Shown: positions 24,850 through 33,728, counted from the first letter of the stretch. The stretch: DNA of 64,000 bases from Dyadobacter sp. MSC1_007 (GCF_023667495.1 NZ_JAMOZL010000009.1:124001-188000), one strand, 5' to 3'. Notes: a model not told the origin generated them from the letters alone. Program-made: numbers and translations.

Positions 24850-27012
24850 TTGGAAAATATACAAACATCGCGCCGCGGTTTCATCAAGGCCGCCAGCCTT
24901 ACCTCGCTGGGCTTGGCAGTGGGCATTTCAGGTTTTGGCAAGGACGCTTCCCTGAAAAAAATTGCCCCGGCAGTTTTAAAACTGGAAATCAACCCGTTTA
25001 TCATCATCGATACGGCGGGCAACATTACGCTGGTCAATCCAAGGCCCGATATGGGGCAAGGGTCCACGCAGGCTGTACCCTCGCTGCTGGCTGAGGAGCT
25101 GGAAGTAAGCCTGGAAAAAGTGCTGATCACCCAAAGCGACGGAAAGGGCAAATATGGCAGTCAGACCTCAGGTGGCAGCAGCTCTGTGCGCGAGCTTTGG
25201 ATGCCGATCCGCAAGGCCGGGGCAGCTGCGCGTGAAATGCTGACAACGGCTGCGGCCAAAAGATGGAATGTGCCTGTTTCCGAGTGCACGGCCCAGGACG
25301 GAAAGATATGGCACAAGGCCAGCGGCAAGAGCCTTTCTTATGGAGAGCTTGCCGACGATGCCTCCAAGCTTGAAATACCCAAGGAGCCAAAGCTTAAAGA
25401 CCCCAAGGATTTTAAAATAATTGGCAAATACAATCAGAGACTTGACGTGCCAGAGCGCGTGACAGGGAAAGCGGTTTACGGGCTGGATGTCGATATCGAA
25501 GGCATGGTCTATGCCAGCATCGTGCACTCGCCGATGATCCATGGAAAAATCAAGTCCATTGATGATTCGGAGACCAAAAAGGTAAACGGCGTTTTGCAGG
25601 TTATCAAAACCGAGCGCACCATGCCGCACCGGACTTCGGATGCTGTTGCCGTGGTGGCTACCAACTGGTGGGCAGCTTTGAAGGGCAAGAAAGCGCTCAA
25701 AGTCCAGTGGGACAATGGGGATTATGCTAAAAAAATCGATACTGCCGGCTATTTTGCTGCTACCTACGAGGCGGCAAAAAAGCAGGGCGTCAACTTTGAG
25801 GAAAAAGGAGATTTTACCATCAAATATGCAGCCGCCAAAGACAAGCTGGAAGCGCACTATGAGACGCCGTTTCTGGCGCATGCGCCTATTGAGCCTGAGA
25901 ACGCAGTCGTGCATGTGAAGGATGATGGTTCAGTGGAGATCTGGGCGCCGATTCAAGGTCCTGACTGGGCACTGCGCGATGTTTGCGGCTATTTGAAGGT
26001 CAAGCCCGAACAGGTTAAAATCAATGTGACACTGCTTGGAGGCGCCTTTGGAAGAAAAGCATATCACGATTTTCTTTTGGAAGCCTGCCATATTTCCAAA
26101 GAGCTTAAAAAGCCCGTGAAGGTAATCTGGACGCGCGAGGACGATATCACACAAGGTCCTTACCGGCCGGGAATGCTCAGCCACATGCAGGGCTTTGTCC
26201 AGGAAGGCAAAATTACCGGCTTTCATCACCACGCCATTGGCGAATCGATTGTCGGGCAGGTCTTCAAAGGATTAAAGGATGATGAGGCCGATCCCTGGCT
26301 AAGCGAGGAGATCAGCACGGCCAATAACAAATACCAGTTCGATGGTGCGTCCAAGGTAAGCTGGACGAATGTGAAAACCGATATCCCGGTCGTCTGGTGG
26401 CGCTCGGTTTACGCCTCCAACTTCGGCTGGGGTCAGGAATGTTTCATCGATGAGCTGGCGCATCTTGCTGGCAAGGACCCTTTGAAAGCAAGGCTTGAAA
26501 TCCTGCCCGATGAGCGTTTCAAAAAAGTGCTTCAAACGCTGGCTGAAAAGGCCAAATGGGATGAGAAGCTGCCCGAGGGCACTGGTAAGGGAGTCGCCGT
26601 TTTTAAATCATTCGGCAGTATTTCGGCTTGCTGCATTACCGTTTCAAAGAAAGATAACGGCGTTAAAATAGATAAGGTCGTTTCGGTAATCGACTGTGGT
26701 TACTACGTCAATCCCGATAATGTGAAGGCACAAACCGAGGGCAACATCGTGATGGGCATTACGGCAGCAATCAAAGACGGCATTACATTTACCAACGGGA
26801 TTTGTGATCAGAGCAATTACCACCAATACAATGTAATGCGCATGAATGAATCGCCTGCTATGGAGATCCATATCGTAGATAGCGGCGCAGTTCCTGGCGG
26901 CGTGGGAGAGCCTGGCCTTCCGCCGGTTGCGCCCGCCTTGGGTAATGCAGTATTTGCTGCCACTGGTAAAAGGCTAAGAAAGTTGCCATTTGACATCAAC
27001 AATATCGCCTGA
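24850..27012 (+). CDS. Molybdenum hydroxylase large, molybdopterin-binding subunit (IorB-like)
   Basis: A 720-residue catalytic subunit that hydroxylates N-heterocycles or aldehydes with water. The N-terminus has a twin-arginine signal (SRRGFIKAASLTSLGLAVG), so the folded complex should be exported with its cofactor. Seen are NPRPDMGQGSTQAVP, TSGGSSSVRE, LLGGAFGRKAY and the C-terminal GGVGEPGLPPVAPAL, whose glutamate is the catalytic base. The start is a TTG at 24850; no ATG fits before the Tat motif. It follows the iron-sulfur subunit and precedes TfoX- and YdeI-like genes by 5 bases. The substrate cannot be deduced. Confidence 0.93.
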   Translation: MENIQTSRRGFIKAASLTSLGLAVGISGFGKDASLKKIAPAVLKLEINPFIIIDTAGNITLVNPRPDMGQGSTQAVPSLLAEELEVSLEKVLITQSDGKGKYGSQTSGGSSSVRELWMPIRKAGAAAREMLTTAAAKRWNVPVSECTAQDGKIWHKASGKSLSYGELADDASKLEIPKEPKLKDPKDFKIIGKYNQRLDVPERVTGKAVYGLDVDIEGMVYASIVHSPMIHGKIKSIDDSETKKVNGVLQVIKTERTMPHRTSDAVAVVATNWWAALKGKKALKVQWDNGDYAKKIDTAGYFAATYEAAKKQGVNFEEKGDFTIKYAAAKDKLEAHYETPFLAHAPIEPENAVVHVKDDGSVEIWAPIQGPDWALRDVCGYLKVKPEQVKINVTLLGGAFGRKAYHDFLLEACHISKELKKPVKVIWTREDDITQGPYRPGMLSHMQGFVQEGKITGFHHHAIGESIVGQVFKGLKDDEADPWLSEEISTANNKYQFDGASKVSWTNVKTDIPVVWWRSVYASNFGWGQECFIDELAHLAGKDPLKARLEILPDERFKKVLQTLAEKAKWDEKLPEGTGKGVAVFKSFGSISACCITVSKKDNGVKIDKVVSVIDCGYYVNPDNVKAQTEGNIVMGITAAIKDGITFTNGICDQSNYHQYNVMRMNESPAMEIHIVDSGAVPGGVGEPGLPPVAPALGNAVFAATGKRLRKLPFDINNIA

Positions 27013-27017
27013 TAAAG

Positions 27018-27359
27018 ATGGCCTACGACGAAAGGGTTGCCAACCGCATCCGTGGAGCACTGGCCGCTCAGCCCCTGGTAGAGGAAAAAATCCTCTTTCA
27101 GGGGCTGGCTTTTATGGTTGAGGAGAAGATGTGTATTTGTGTGCGCAATGATGTGCTGCTATGCCGGATCGGCCCGGATGAATATGAAGCAGCGCTTGAA
27201 ATAAACGGGGTAGAGCCCATGATTCACAACGGCCGGTCGATGAAAGGCTACGTTTTTGTAAGCCCTGAGGCATATGCCACCCGGGAGGCTTTCGATAGAT
27301 GGGTGGCCAAATGCCTGCTGTTCAACAAGCTGGCAAAGTCCTCAAAGAAGAGAAAGTAA
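27018..27359 (+). CDS. TfoX N-terminal domain protein
   Basis: A 113-residue protein consisting only of the TfoX/Sxy N-terminal domain: Y-DERVANRIRGAL, then FMVEEKMCICVRNDVLLCRIGP, GRSMKGYVFV and a C-terminal WVAKCLLFNKL helix. In Haemophilus and Escherichia, full-length TfoX controls competence. Stand-alone N-terminal domains in Bacteroidota are common and of unknown function. It lies 5 bases after the molybdenum hydroxylase gene and shares TAATG with the next gene, so it is part of the same operon. Confidence 0.88.
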   Translation: MAYDERVANRIRGALAAQPLVEEKILFQGLAFMVEEKMCICVRNDVLLCRIGPDEYEAALEINGVEPMIHNGRSMKGYVFVSPEAYATREAFDRWVAKCLLFNKLAKSSKKRK

Positions 27360-27850
27360 TGGATCAGTTATTGGTTTCAAAAAAATACCAGTTGGAGAAG
27401 TTTCCCGGCAAGGGAGGCTGGACTTATGTGATTATTTCTGAGATCCCCCGAGATCGGAGAGGTGCTTTCGGAATGGTGAAAGTAAAAGGAAGGATCGATG
27501 ATTTCCAGCTTAACAGCTATCATCTGATGCCGATGGGCACAGGCCAGCTGTTTCTTCCCGTCAGGGCAGAAATCAGAAAAAAGATCAGAAAGAAAGAAGG
27601 CGACTGGGTAATGGTTGAGCTTTATGCTGACGATGCTGCATTGCAGACCCCGGAAGAGCTCATTGATTGCCTGAAAGACGAGCCAGCGGCCTATCAAAAT
27701 TTTTTAAAATTAGGCCAAGGTGCCCAAAAGGAATACCGCGACTGGGTTTACGGCGCCAAAAAGGACGAAACCAGAGTCGAGCGGATCGCTAAGATGATTG
27801 AAATGCTTGCGCAAGGCAAACGCCTGACTGGCAGCAAACCGATCATTTAA
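27359..27850 (+). CDS. DUF1905 / YdeI-OmpD-associated family protein
   Basis: A 163-residue protein with an N-terminal DUF1905 beta barrel (KGGWTYVIISEIP ... GRIDDFQLNSYHLMPMGTGQLFLPV, KKEGDWVMVEL) and a C-terminal helical YdeI-like part (EELIDCLKDEP, YRDWVYGAKKDETRVERI). Members have been linked to stress and bacteriocin tolerance, without a defined reaction. The stop of the TfoX gene overlaps its ATG (TAATG at 27357-27361), indicating coupled translation. A longer frame opens at 27299 inside the TfoX gene but has no support. Confidence 0.87.
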   Translation: MDQLLVSKKYQLEKFPGKGGWTYVIISEIPRDRRGAFGMVKVKGRIDDFQLNSYHLMPMGTGQLFLPVRAEIRKKIRKKEGDWVMVELYADDAALQTPEELIDCLKDEPAAYQNFLKLGQGAQKEYRDWVYGAKKDETRVERIAKMIEMLAQGKRLTGSKPII

Positions 27851-27878
27851 CCTAGTTACAACGCATTTTGACAGGCGC

Positions 27879-28244
27879 TTAAATGAAGACACCTTCATGA
27901 CTGGCGATGAGATTGCCCCAGGCAAGGATGGCCTCGAGGGCGGGTATAAAGGTCTTTCCAAATCCGGTCAGGCTATAGATCACTTTAACAGGTGGCTTAT
28001 CACCAAAGACTTCCCGGGCAATCAATCCGTTCTTTTCCAATTGTTTTAACTGCAGACTCAGTGTCATTTCGGTCACTGTCTGCATATCGCGGAGCAACTC
28101 ACTGTAACGTTTAGGCCCATCTTTGAGATGATACAGGATAACAGTCTTCCACTTGCCGCCCACCAGATCCATTGCCAGGCTTACCGTACAGGGATAAATT
28201 TTATCATTAACTTTTAGCAAGTCGCCGGCGCATTCCACTTTCAT
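27879..28244 (-). CDS. HxlR family winged-helix regulator
   Basis: A 121-residue MarR-like regulator of the HxlR type. Seen are a cysteine near the start (YPCTVSLAMDLVGGKWKTVILYHL, the C in the redox or ligand-sensing position), LKDGPKRYSELLRDMQTVTEMTLSLQLKQLEKNGLIARE (recognition helix) and the wing VKVIYSLT. Such proteins often repress a divergent oxidoreductase gene and are released by reactive electrophiles or quinones. Here the divergent gene is an NmrA-type NAD(P)-binding protein, and a 19-base palindrome lies between them. Confidence 0.92.
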   Translation of the reverse strand: MKVECAGDLLKVNDKIYPCTVSLAMDLVGGKWKTVILYHLKDGPKRYSELLRDMQTVTEMTLSLQLKQLEKNGLIAREVFGDKPPVKVIYSLTGFGKTFIPALEAILAWGNLIASHEGVFI

Positions 28245-28275
28245 AACAGGATCAGTCTATTGAATATGATAGTTA

Positions 28276-28326
28276 TTGCAAACTTAACAAGCTCTAAATA
28301 GTTTTGCAACTATAATTATTATAGTT
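28276..28326. promoter_or_regulatory. Overlapping divergent promoters with a palindromic operator (HxlR / NmrA)
   Basis: Plus strand, towards the NmrA gene: TTG 28276-28278, 20 bases, then TAGTTTTG 28299-28306. Minus strand, towards hxlR: TTG (28307-28309), 20 bases, then TAAGTTTG (28279-28286). Both -7 boxes match TAnnTTTG exactly. The perfect palindrome AACTATAAT-T-ATTATAGTT at 28308-28326 covers the plus-strand start site and the minus-strand -33. One dimer bound there could block both promoters. Confidence 0.8.
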
Positions 28327-28332
28327 CAAATC

Positions 28333-29286
28333 ATGACAAATAAAAACGAAAGCAAACCGCTCATTACGGTAGTGGGTGTATCAGGCAAACAAGGACTAAG
28401 CGTAGCGAATTCGCTGATTGCCAGCGGGCGCTACCGCGTGCGGGGCATTATGCGGAGCACAACCTCAGACACTGCCCGTCTACTGGCTGAAAAAGGGGTA
28501 GAATTAGTGAAGCTGCCTTTGGATACGGGTTATGAATCATCGTATAAAGATGCGTTTGGCGGCTCCGATGGCGTTTTCCTGATGACGCCCGGTATTGCCC
28601 CTGGCGATACCCATGAATATGAACTGGGAAGGCAGCTGGCCGATGCGGCAGTCGCGGCTGGTGTGCAGCAGCTGATTTTCAGCGGTCTGGAGAATGTAGA
28701 CAAGATAACGGCCGGCAGCAAATTCGCGCCGCATTTTACCGACAAAGCCAGGATCGAAGAATACATCCGCACCCTGCCGTTAAGAAGTTCTTTTATCTAT
28801 ATGGCCTTGTTTTATACGAATCTGCCCGAATTTTACACGCCCGTTCAACAGGGCGACACGTTAGTATTCTCTGTTTACCTGCCCAAAGATTTCCGTGCGC
28901 CATTTGTCGATCCGGGCACTGCAACAGGCCCTGCGGTTTTAGAGATCTTTGATCATTTTAAGCAGTATGAAGGCCGTTCATTGCCCGTTGTCGGCCAGCT
29001 GATCACGCCCCAAGAAATGGTTGAAACATTTTCCCGTGTGACCGGCAAAAAGGCCGTTTACCGCTCTGCCTATAGCCGCGGTGAATTCCTTGAAAGCTTT
29101 CCCGCTTTTGCATCCAATGATTTGTTAGTCGATGAAATTATAGGAATGGCTGAGTACATCGTTGAATATGGTTATTTTGGTCCGGGCCGGGATCTGCAAT
29201 GGAGCAGATCGATCAACCCAGACACCTTGGATTGGGAACAGTTTTTACGGCATACTGGATGGGCCGGAGAAAAACGAACCTTCTGA
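28333..29286 (+). CDS. NmrA-like NAD(P)-binding oxidoreductase or redox sensor
   Basis: A 317-residue member of the atypical short-chain dehydrogenase family. The N-terminal Rossmann motif is VVGVSGKQGLSVANSLIASG (a GxxGxxG variant), followed by VRGIMRS, which contacts NADP phosphate. FSGLENVDKI and FYTNLPEFYTPVQQGD are typical of NmrA/HSCARG and azoreductase-like proteins. The catalytic YxxxK motif of classical SDRs is not in place. It is divergent from hxlR across a shared control region, so it is probably induced by the signal that releases HxlR. It ends at a strong terminator. Confidence 0.87.
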   Translation: MTNKNESKPLITVVGVSGKQGLSVANSLIASGRYRVRGIMRSTTSDTARLLAEKGVELVKLPLDTGYESSYKDAFGGSDGVFLMTPGIAPGDTHEYELGRQLADAAVAAGVQQLIFSGLENVDKITAGSKFAPHFTDKARIEEYIRTLPLRSSFIYMALFYTNLPEFYTPVQQGDTLVFSVYLPKDFRAPFVDPGTATGPAVLEIFDHFKQYEGRSLPVVGQLITPQEMVETFSRVTGKKAVYRSAYSRGEFLESFPAFASNDLLVDEIIGMAEYIVEYGYFGPGRDLQWSRSINPDTLDWEQFLRHTGWAGEKRTF

Positions 29287-29320
29287 TATGGAGCTTACCT
29301 GTGGGAGCTCCACCCAATAC

Positions 29321-29364
29321 AAGCAAAAGAATCCCTGCCATTTACGGAAGGGATTCTTTTGCTT
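29321..29364. terminator. Bidirectional terminator between NmrA and haloperoxidase genes
   Basis: A perfect 16-bp stem (29321-29336 with 29349-29364) has a 12-base loop. A-rich and T-rich flanks allow action on both converging genes. Confidence 0.92.
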
Positions 29365-29379
29365 TCATACCGCCAAGAC

Positions 29380-30942
29380 TTACTCAGCACCGTCGGCTTT
29401 TGCTCTTGCCACCGCGTAAGCTCCGATCTTGTGCCCTGCCGAGAGTCCGGCTTCGCAATCGAAGCGGTAGTGGATCAAACCGTAAATGCGGGAAATGGAG
29501 GCTTCCGAGGCCATCGCGTCGAGCTCGCCCTTGTTGCTTGGGAAAAGATGGGCCAGCACTTCGGCAGCCGCACCTGAGAATGTCGAGTGCCCGGAGGTGT
29601 AAGAAGGGAAGTTGGGAAGTCCCACCGAGGTTTTGATCTTGCTGTTCATCTGGTTGGGCCTTGGGTAATAGTAATAAAATTTGGCGTCCCAGCAGCAAAT
29701 ACCCGCATCCTGCATCGTTGTTCCAAGCAAGGCCATCGCGCGTGCAGTCCTTACTTCGCTGAATTTGTTCTGGTGGCACAATGCGGCCGCTTTTCTGTTC
29801 CAGTGGCCCGGAGGCGTATAGCTGCCGACCCCGTCCGACCAGAAGCTGGCAATTCTAGCCTGCTCGCGCGTTTGGTTTTTAGCTATCTCAAGCAGCTCGT
29901 CCATGTCTTTTTTGAATGCGGGGCTTCCGATCACCGGCGGGGCCTGGGGGCGCAGGGTGGGTACGGTGGCTTCGCCAAAGTTCCAGGGCTTTACAAATCC
30001 ATAAGTCGGAAGCATAGGAGGCCGTTTTGGCGTCTCCTGGCTGATCCATGGCTCGGTGACCCCGAGCGTCTTTGCTTTGGCGATCATTTCGGCAGTTTTT
30101 GCCTGGTTGTTGGCCGCGCTCATCCCGTCGGTTTTGGCTCTTGCCATGACTTTGGCGCCTACCGCCTTTCCAAGGTCCGAGCCGGCAACGATATCACTTT
30201 CTACATTCATACCAGCCCATAGCCGGCTGTTTTTGTGCTCGGCCAGCTTGGCTTCCAGGTAGGGGATCTCCCCGGGGAACATCGCTTTTAATACAACCAC
30301 TGAGGCTTCGGCCACCACCGCATCCTCGGAAGGATAGGAAGGCAAATCCGTTAGAGGGAGCAGTGTTTTTATGCTCTGATCGTTTTGGGCCGGGGCCTTG
30401 CGCTTGTATTTGAACTTGTAGTTCCAGGCGCTTACCAGCGCATCATACTGGGCCACACTCAGGTAAGCTAGCATGCGGGCCGTGTAGGGCGGGTTGGCGA
30501 ATGGAAATTTAGGGTCTTGCAGCGGGTTGGCAGCGTCGGGCAGCGGGTATTTACCGTCGGGCGTTGAAGCCGGAGGCGTATTATAGCGGGCAGCCAGCTC
30601 GCGGGCGATCTCGTTCCAGCGGTAAACCGCGCCTGCTCCCCAGTAATTGACCTGGTCGCGCTGTTGGGGTGTGACCGCATCTGCTGTTTCTTTGAGCTTT
30701 TTGAGCTCCGCTTTATAATAGTCGCTTGCGATGTCTTTGGGCTCTGCCACAGCGATTTCGCTGGAAGAGGAAAGTATATAAGGTTTCCAGCTGCCTGCAT
30801 TGGCGTCCAGGCTGGAAGGCGTGTTCACGCCGGCCGCCGGCTCGTCTACGGTCTTAGAGCACGAGCTGATCACCAGCGCCATTGAAAGTGGCCAAACCAT
30901 CAGTTTCGTAAAGTGACGGCTGTATTGTATATTGAATTTCAT
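29380..30942 (-). CDS. Vanadium-dependent haloperoxidase / PAP2 family lipoprotein
   Basis: A 520-residue protein. The lipobox VISSC puts the lipidated cysteine at residue 28, so it is anchored in a membrane outside the cytoplasm. All three parts of the acid-phosphatase/vanadium-haloperoxidase signature are present: K-x6-RP (KFYYYYPRP), the SGH of SYTSGHSTFSGA, and SR-x5-H-x3-D (SRIYGLIHYRFD). The site binds phosphate or vanadate; which of the two, and whether halide is oxidised, cannot be told from sequence. It follows a MetA-like outer-membrane protein gene by 18 bases on the same strand, probably one operon. Confidence 0.9.
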   Translation of the reverse strand: MKFNIQYSRHFTKLMVWPLSMALVISSCSKTVDEPAAGVNTPSSLDANAGSWKPYILSSSSEIAVAEPKDIASDYYKAELKKLKETADAVTPQQRDQVNYWGAGAVYRWNEIARELAARYNTPPASTPDGKYPLPDAANPLQDPKFPFANPPYTARMLAYLSVAQYDALVSAWNYKFKYKRKAPAQNDQSIKTLLPLTDLPSYPSEDAVVAEASVVVLKAMFPGEIPYLEAKLAEHKNSRLWAGMNVESDIVAGSDLGKAVGAKVMARAKTDGMSAANNQAKTAEMIAKAKTLGVTEPWISQETPKRPPMLPTYGFVKPWNFGEATVPTLRPQAPPVIGSPAFKKDMDELLEIAKNQTREQARIASFWSDGVGSYTPPGHWNRKAAALCHQNKFSEVRTARAMALLGTTMQDAGICCWDAKFYYYYPRPNQMNSKIKTSVGLPNFPSYTSGHSTFSGAAAEVLAHLFPSNKGELDAMASEASISRIYGLIHYRFDCEAGLSAGHKIGAYAVARAKADGAE

Positions 30943-30960
30943 TTCAAGTCAGATTTTGAA

Positions 30961-31887
30961 TTACTTTTTTGCTTCTCTGGCGTAACGGAACTGGTAAAGC
31001 ACCCCGATCGAATAAGCCGTGCTCTGGCCCACATTTTCTCCGTCGATCACATGTACTGCGCGCGCGTTGACACCGATATTTTTAGGCTGGAATTTGGCAT
31101 AAATACCTAGGGCAGTCGACTTCATATTGTTGGTAGGAAACGGCATGTCATTGCGACGGATATAGTCACCGCCGTCACAGGCGCCATATTCAACGTAAGC
31201 TTCGGCCTGAATGGCTTTTTTCAAATACCCCAGTCTTGCGGCTGCATCATAGGCATTGGGAACAGAGACTTTGTTGGTATTATACAATTTGCCGTCAGCC
31301 AGGTAAGAGTCGCGGTCGATGGTGATTTTGCTTCTGAAAATATAGCTACCTGACGCAGTCAGATAAACGCCGCTTTTGTGGCGATAGCTTGCCAGCAAGC
31401 GGGCAGTAGCTGTTTTGCAGCGGATGCCGATGGACATGGGCAGAAAATCGGGTACATAGTCGGTGACGGGTATCGAGCCGCCTGCGATGGCGTGCAGGGA
31501 AAATCCTGCCTTATTGATGAACCTGTATTTAAGCCAGCCTGAAACGTCCTGAAACCCTTTTTGCCATCTCAGGTTACCTTCGCTGGTTTGGGTCCACACG
31601 TAAGGAACAGCCACGATCACATTCAGGTTTTTGGTGATGCCCACAGCCAGCATCGGCATCACGCTTTGTGTCGTGTGCTTTCCGATGTTCAGGTTTTCAC
31701 GTTTGAAAGTGTTTTCCCAGTACTGCTCCCAGGAGCTATGAGAATAGGAAACGGCCAGACAGGCGGTTTTTTTGCCCATGTAGATGGCGTCGTTGGGCAT
31801 TTGGGCCCGTGCGACAGGGATTGAGACGGTCGTAATTAGCAGCGCAGCCAGTAGCCGCAACGCTTTTTGTTGTAGAGAGAATATCAT
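30961..31887 (-). CDS. Outer-membrane beta-barrel protein, MetA/phenol-degradation-like
   Basis: A 308-residue protein with a signal peptide (about 1-28, ending VARAQ). Alternating strands rich in aromatic residues end in YSIGVLYQFRYA, as in the MetA-pathway-of-phenol-degradation transporter family (outer-membrane porin-like barrels). Seen are the family's opening with AVSYSHSSWEQYWENTF and the internal GGSIPVTDYVPDFLPMSIG. It could let small hydrophobic molecules through the outer membrane. It is encoded 18 bases upstream of the haloperoxidase/PAP2 lipoprotein on the same strand. Confidence 0.78.
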   Translation of the reverse strand: MIFSLQQKALRLLAALLITTVSIPVARAQMPNDAIYMGKKTACLAVSYSHSSWEQYWENTFKRENLNIGKHTTQSVMPMLAVGITKNLNVIVAVPYVWTQTSEGNLRWQKGFQDVSGWLKYRFINKAGFSLHAIAGGSIPVTDYVPDFLPMSIGIRCKTATARLLASYRHKSGVYLTASGSYIFRSKITIDRDSYLADGKLYNTNKVSVPNAYDAAARLGYLKKAIQAEAYVEYGACDGGDYIRRNDMPFPTNNMKSTALGIYAKFQPKNIGVNARAVHVIDGENVGQSTAYSIGVLYQFRYAREAKK

Positions 31888-31978
31888 ATAAATATGCGGG
31901 TAGTAGTACAGCAGCCTAATGGATGCGAACTGTTTAATGCTGGCCAGAAGGGCTATGTCCTGGCCGCAAATATTGTTT

Positions 31979-32542
31979 CTAAGTAGCTATGACCAAGCAG
32001 GACTCCGGAGGCGGAGATGCAAGCAGCGTTTCTATGGACAGATAGCAGTTGGCGCTAAAACACCAGTTTGGCAAGGTGGCTGCTGGCTTGAAAGCATAGG
32101 ATTCAAATGTCAGCTGCCCGCTGCTGGGAATGTAGATTTTCAACAGGCTGCCCAGAAGCTTGATAGCTTTGCTGTAAGGGCTTTGCGGGATATCGGCTTG
32201 CGGGTCGTTAAGCAGCTGGATGGCGTTTGCCAGCTCGAAAAAATGGTCCCTTGCGGCCTGGTTGCTTTCCAGGGTCACATATAGGGTGTCATTTTCGTGA
32301 CTGACGTGGGTAGGATTGTAAAACTGGTCGTTCTGGCGCACCAAGCCATGGATCTGCTCGCTGATTTGAAGATCGCCAGAGTAGGGCAGTGAGGGAAAAT
32401 AAATTTTCATCAAGACAGCACCGGTGGTCTGGCTGGCAGGGCTGAGCTGATAGTCATTTTCGAATAGCAAGATAGCAAAGCTGAGCCCGAACATATTGTA
32501 GAGCAGCAAAGCGAGCAGGCCTATCGAAGCTAATCTTTTCAA
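31979..32542 (-). CDS. Hypothetical membrane-anchored protein
   Basis: A 187-residue protein that I do not recognise. Residues 4-26 form a hydrophobic N-terminal segment (signal anchor or signal peptide). The remainder is soluble, with a segment on copper-like or histidine-rich character absent and only two late cysteines (NWCFSANCYLS) besides one near the end. It lies 91 bases upstream of the MetA-like gene on the same strand and may belong to that unit. The opening MKRLASIGLLALLLYNMFGL supports the start. Confidence 0.6.
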   Translation of the reverse strand: MKRLASIGLLALLLYNMFGLSFAILLFENDYQLSPASQTTGAVLMKIYFPSLPYSGDLQISEQIHGLVRQNDQFYNPTHVSHENDTLYVTLESNQAARDHFFELANAIQLLNDPQADIPQSPYSKAIKLLGSLLKIYIPSSGQLTFESYAFKPAATLPNWCFSANCYLSIETLLASPPPESCLVIAT

Positions 32543-32705
32543 GATTTAAGAGGATTTATAACCAAATGTAATCAATTTAGATGCATGTTAGCAAGCCTGC
32601 CTACAAAACGTTAAAGTGCTGGCTTTCTGGGGTTATGTAGTAACCACCGGTGATTTGAGGCCGCAGCCCTTAATTTTATTATCTTAAACCTTTATAGCTC
32701 AAACC

Positions 32706-33197
32706 ATGCGCACTTTTGCTTTCACTTTGCCGACCCGACCACGGGTTTTAACAGCGCTGCTGATGGTGTGCTGCGCTTTTTCGCAGGACAGCTCTTTCAC
32801 AAGGGCGGATTTTAAGAAAATCAAGATCATCACCGGAAACTGGATCAACAAACGTACTAACGGTGATATCTATGAGCACTGGGAGCGCAACAGCGAAACC
32901 GAGCTCAAAGGGATCAGCTACAAGCTGACCGGATCCGATACGGTGTTTCTTGAAAAAGTCAGGCTTTACTATCAGGGGAAAGAAATCATTTACGCGCCGG
33001 TAGCCTACGGGCAAAACAATGAGAAGCAGGTGTTGTTCAAATTAAAGTCCATCGAGCAGAACCGGTTTGTTTTTGAGAACCTGCTGCACGATTTTCCTAA
33101 AAGAATTGTCTATGATTTCAGGACTGCCGACTCGCTCTACGCTTATATCGAGGGTGGCGACAAACGAATCAACTATCCATATCGCAGAATCAACTAA
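32706..33197 (+). CDS. DUF6265 family protein
   Basis: A 163-residue protein with a signal-peptide-like N-terminus up to about residue 28. A lipocalin-like domain follows, with the marks of DUF6265: ITGNWINKRTNGDIYEHWERNSETEL near the start, then FENLLHDFPKRIVYDF and a final EGGDKRINYPYRR. The family is common in Bacteroidota and its ligand is unknown. The DinB gene follows after 12 bases, so the two are probably co-transcribed. Confidence 0.83.
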   Translation: MRTFAFTLPTRPRVLTALLMVCCAFSQDSSFTRADFKKIKIITGNWINKRTNGDIYEHWERNSETELKGISYKLTGSDTVFLEKVRLYYQGKEIIYAPVAYGQNNEKQVLFKLKSIEQNRFVFENLLHDFPKRIVYDFRTADSLYAYIEGGDKRINYPYRRIN

Positions 33198-33209
33198 ACA
33201 TTTAACACC

Positions 33210-33728
33210 ATGAACAGATCGGATATCAACCCGATGCCCCCTTTTTTTGATCGTTACATCAACCTTGTCGAAGACATTGACATTCTGGAAGGTTTCGCCA
33301 AATATGCGCCCGAAAAAGTGATCACCGATATTGATAAGCTCTCTGCGCTGGGCGACACGGTTTACAGCCCGGGTAAATGGACTATCCGCGATATCTTGCA
33401 ACATATTATTGACAATGAGCGGATCATGGCATACCGCGCGCTGCGTTTTTCCCGCAACGACCAGACTCCGTTGCCAGGCTATCAAGAGGATATTTTGGCA
33501 GCTAACACGATGGCAAGCCAAAGGAGCCTGGACGATCTGATGGAGGAATTCGATCTGGTGCGCCGCTCAACAGTTAGATTATTTCAAAACATGGACGATG
33601 CCATGATCTCGCGTTATGGTAATGCCAACCAGACGCAGATTTCCCCTCTCGCACTGGGTTTTGTGATTCTGGGGCACCCGCTGCATCACATGAATGTGAT
33701 CCGTGAACGCTATTTTCCTTTGCTTTAA
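33210..33728 (+). CDS. DinB family protein
   Basis: A 172-residue DinB/YfiT-like protein with the four-helix bundle. The histidine of the IRDILQHIIDNERI helix and the C-terminal LGHPLHHMNVIRERY supply the metal ligands. It is distinct from the DinB protein at 23720 in its inter-helix segments. Function is unknown; some relatives are metal-dependent transferases. It follows the DUF6265 gene and overlaps the converging YyaL-type gene by 4 bases at the stops. Confidence 0.87.
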   Translation: MNRSDINPMPPFFDRYINLVEDIDILEGFAKYAPEKVITDIDKLSALGDTVYSPGKWTIRDILQHIIDNERIMAYRALRFSRNDQTPLPGYQEDILAANTMASQRSLDDLMEEFDLVRRSTVRLFQNMDDAMISRYGNANQTQISPLALGFVILGHPLHHMNVIRERYFPLL

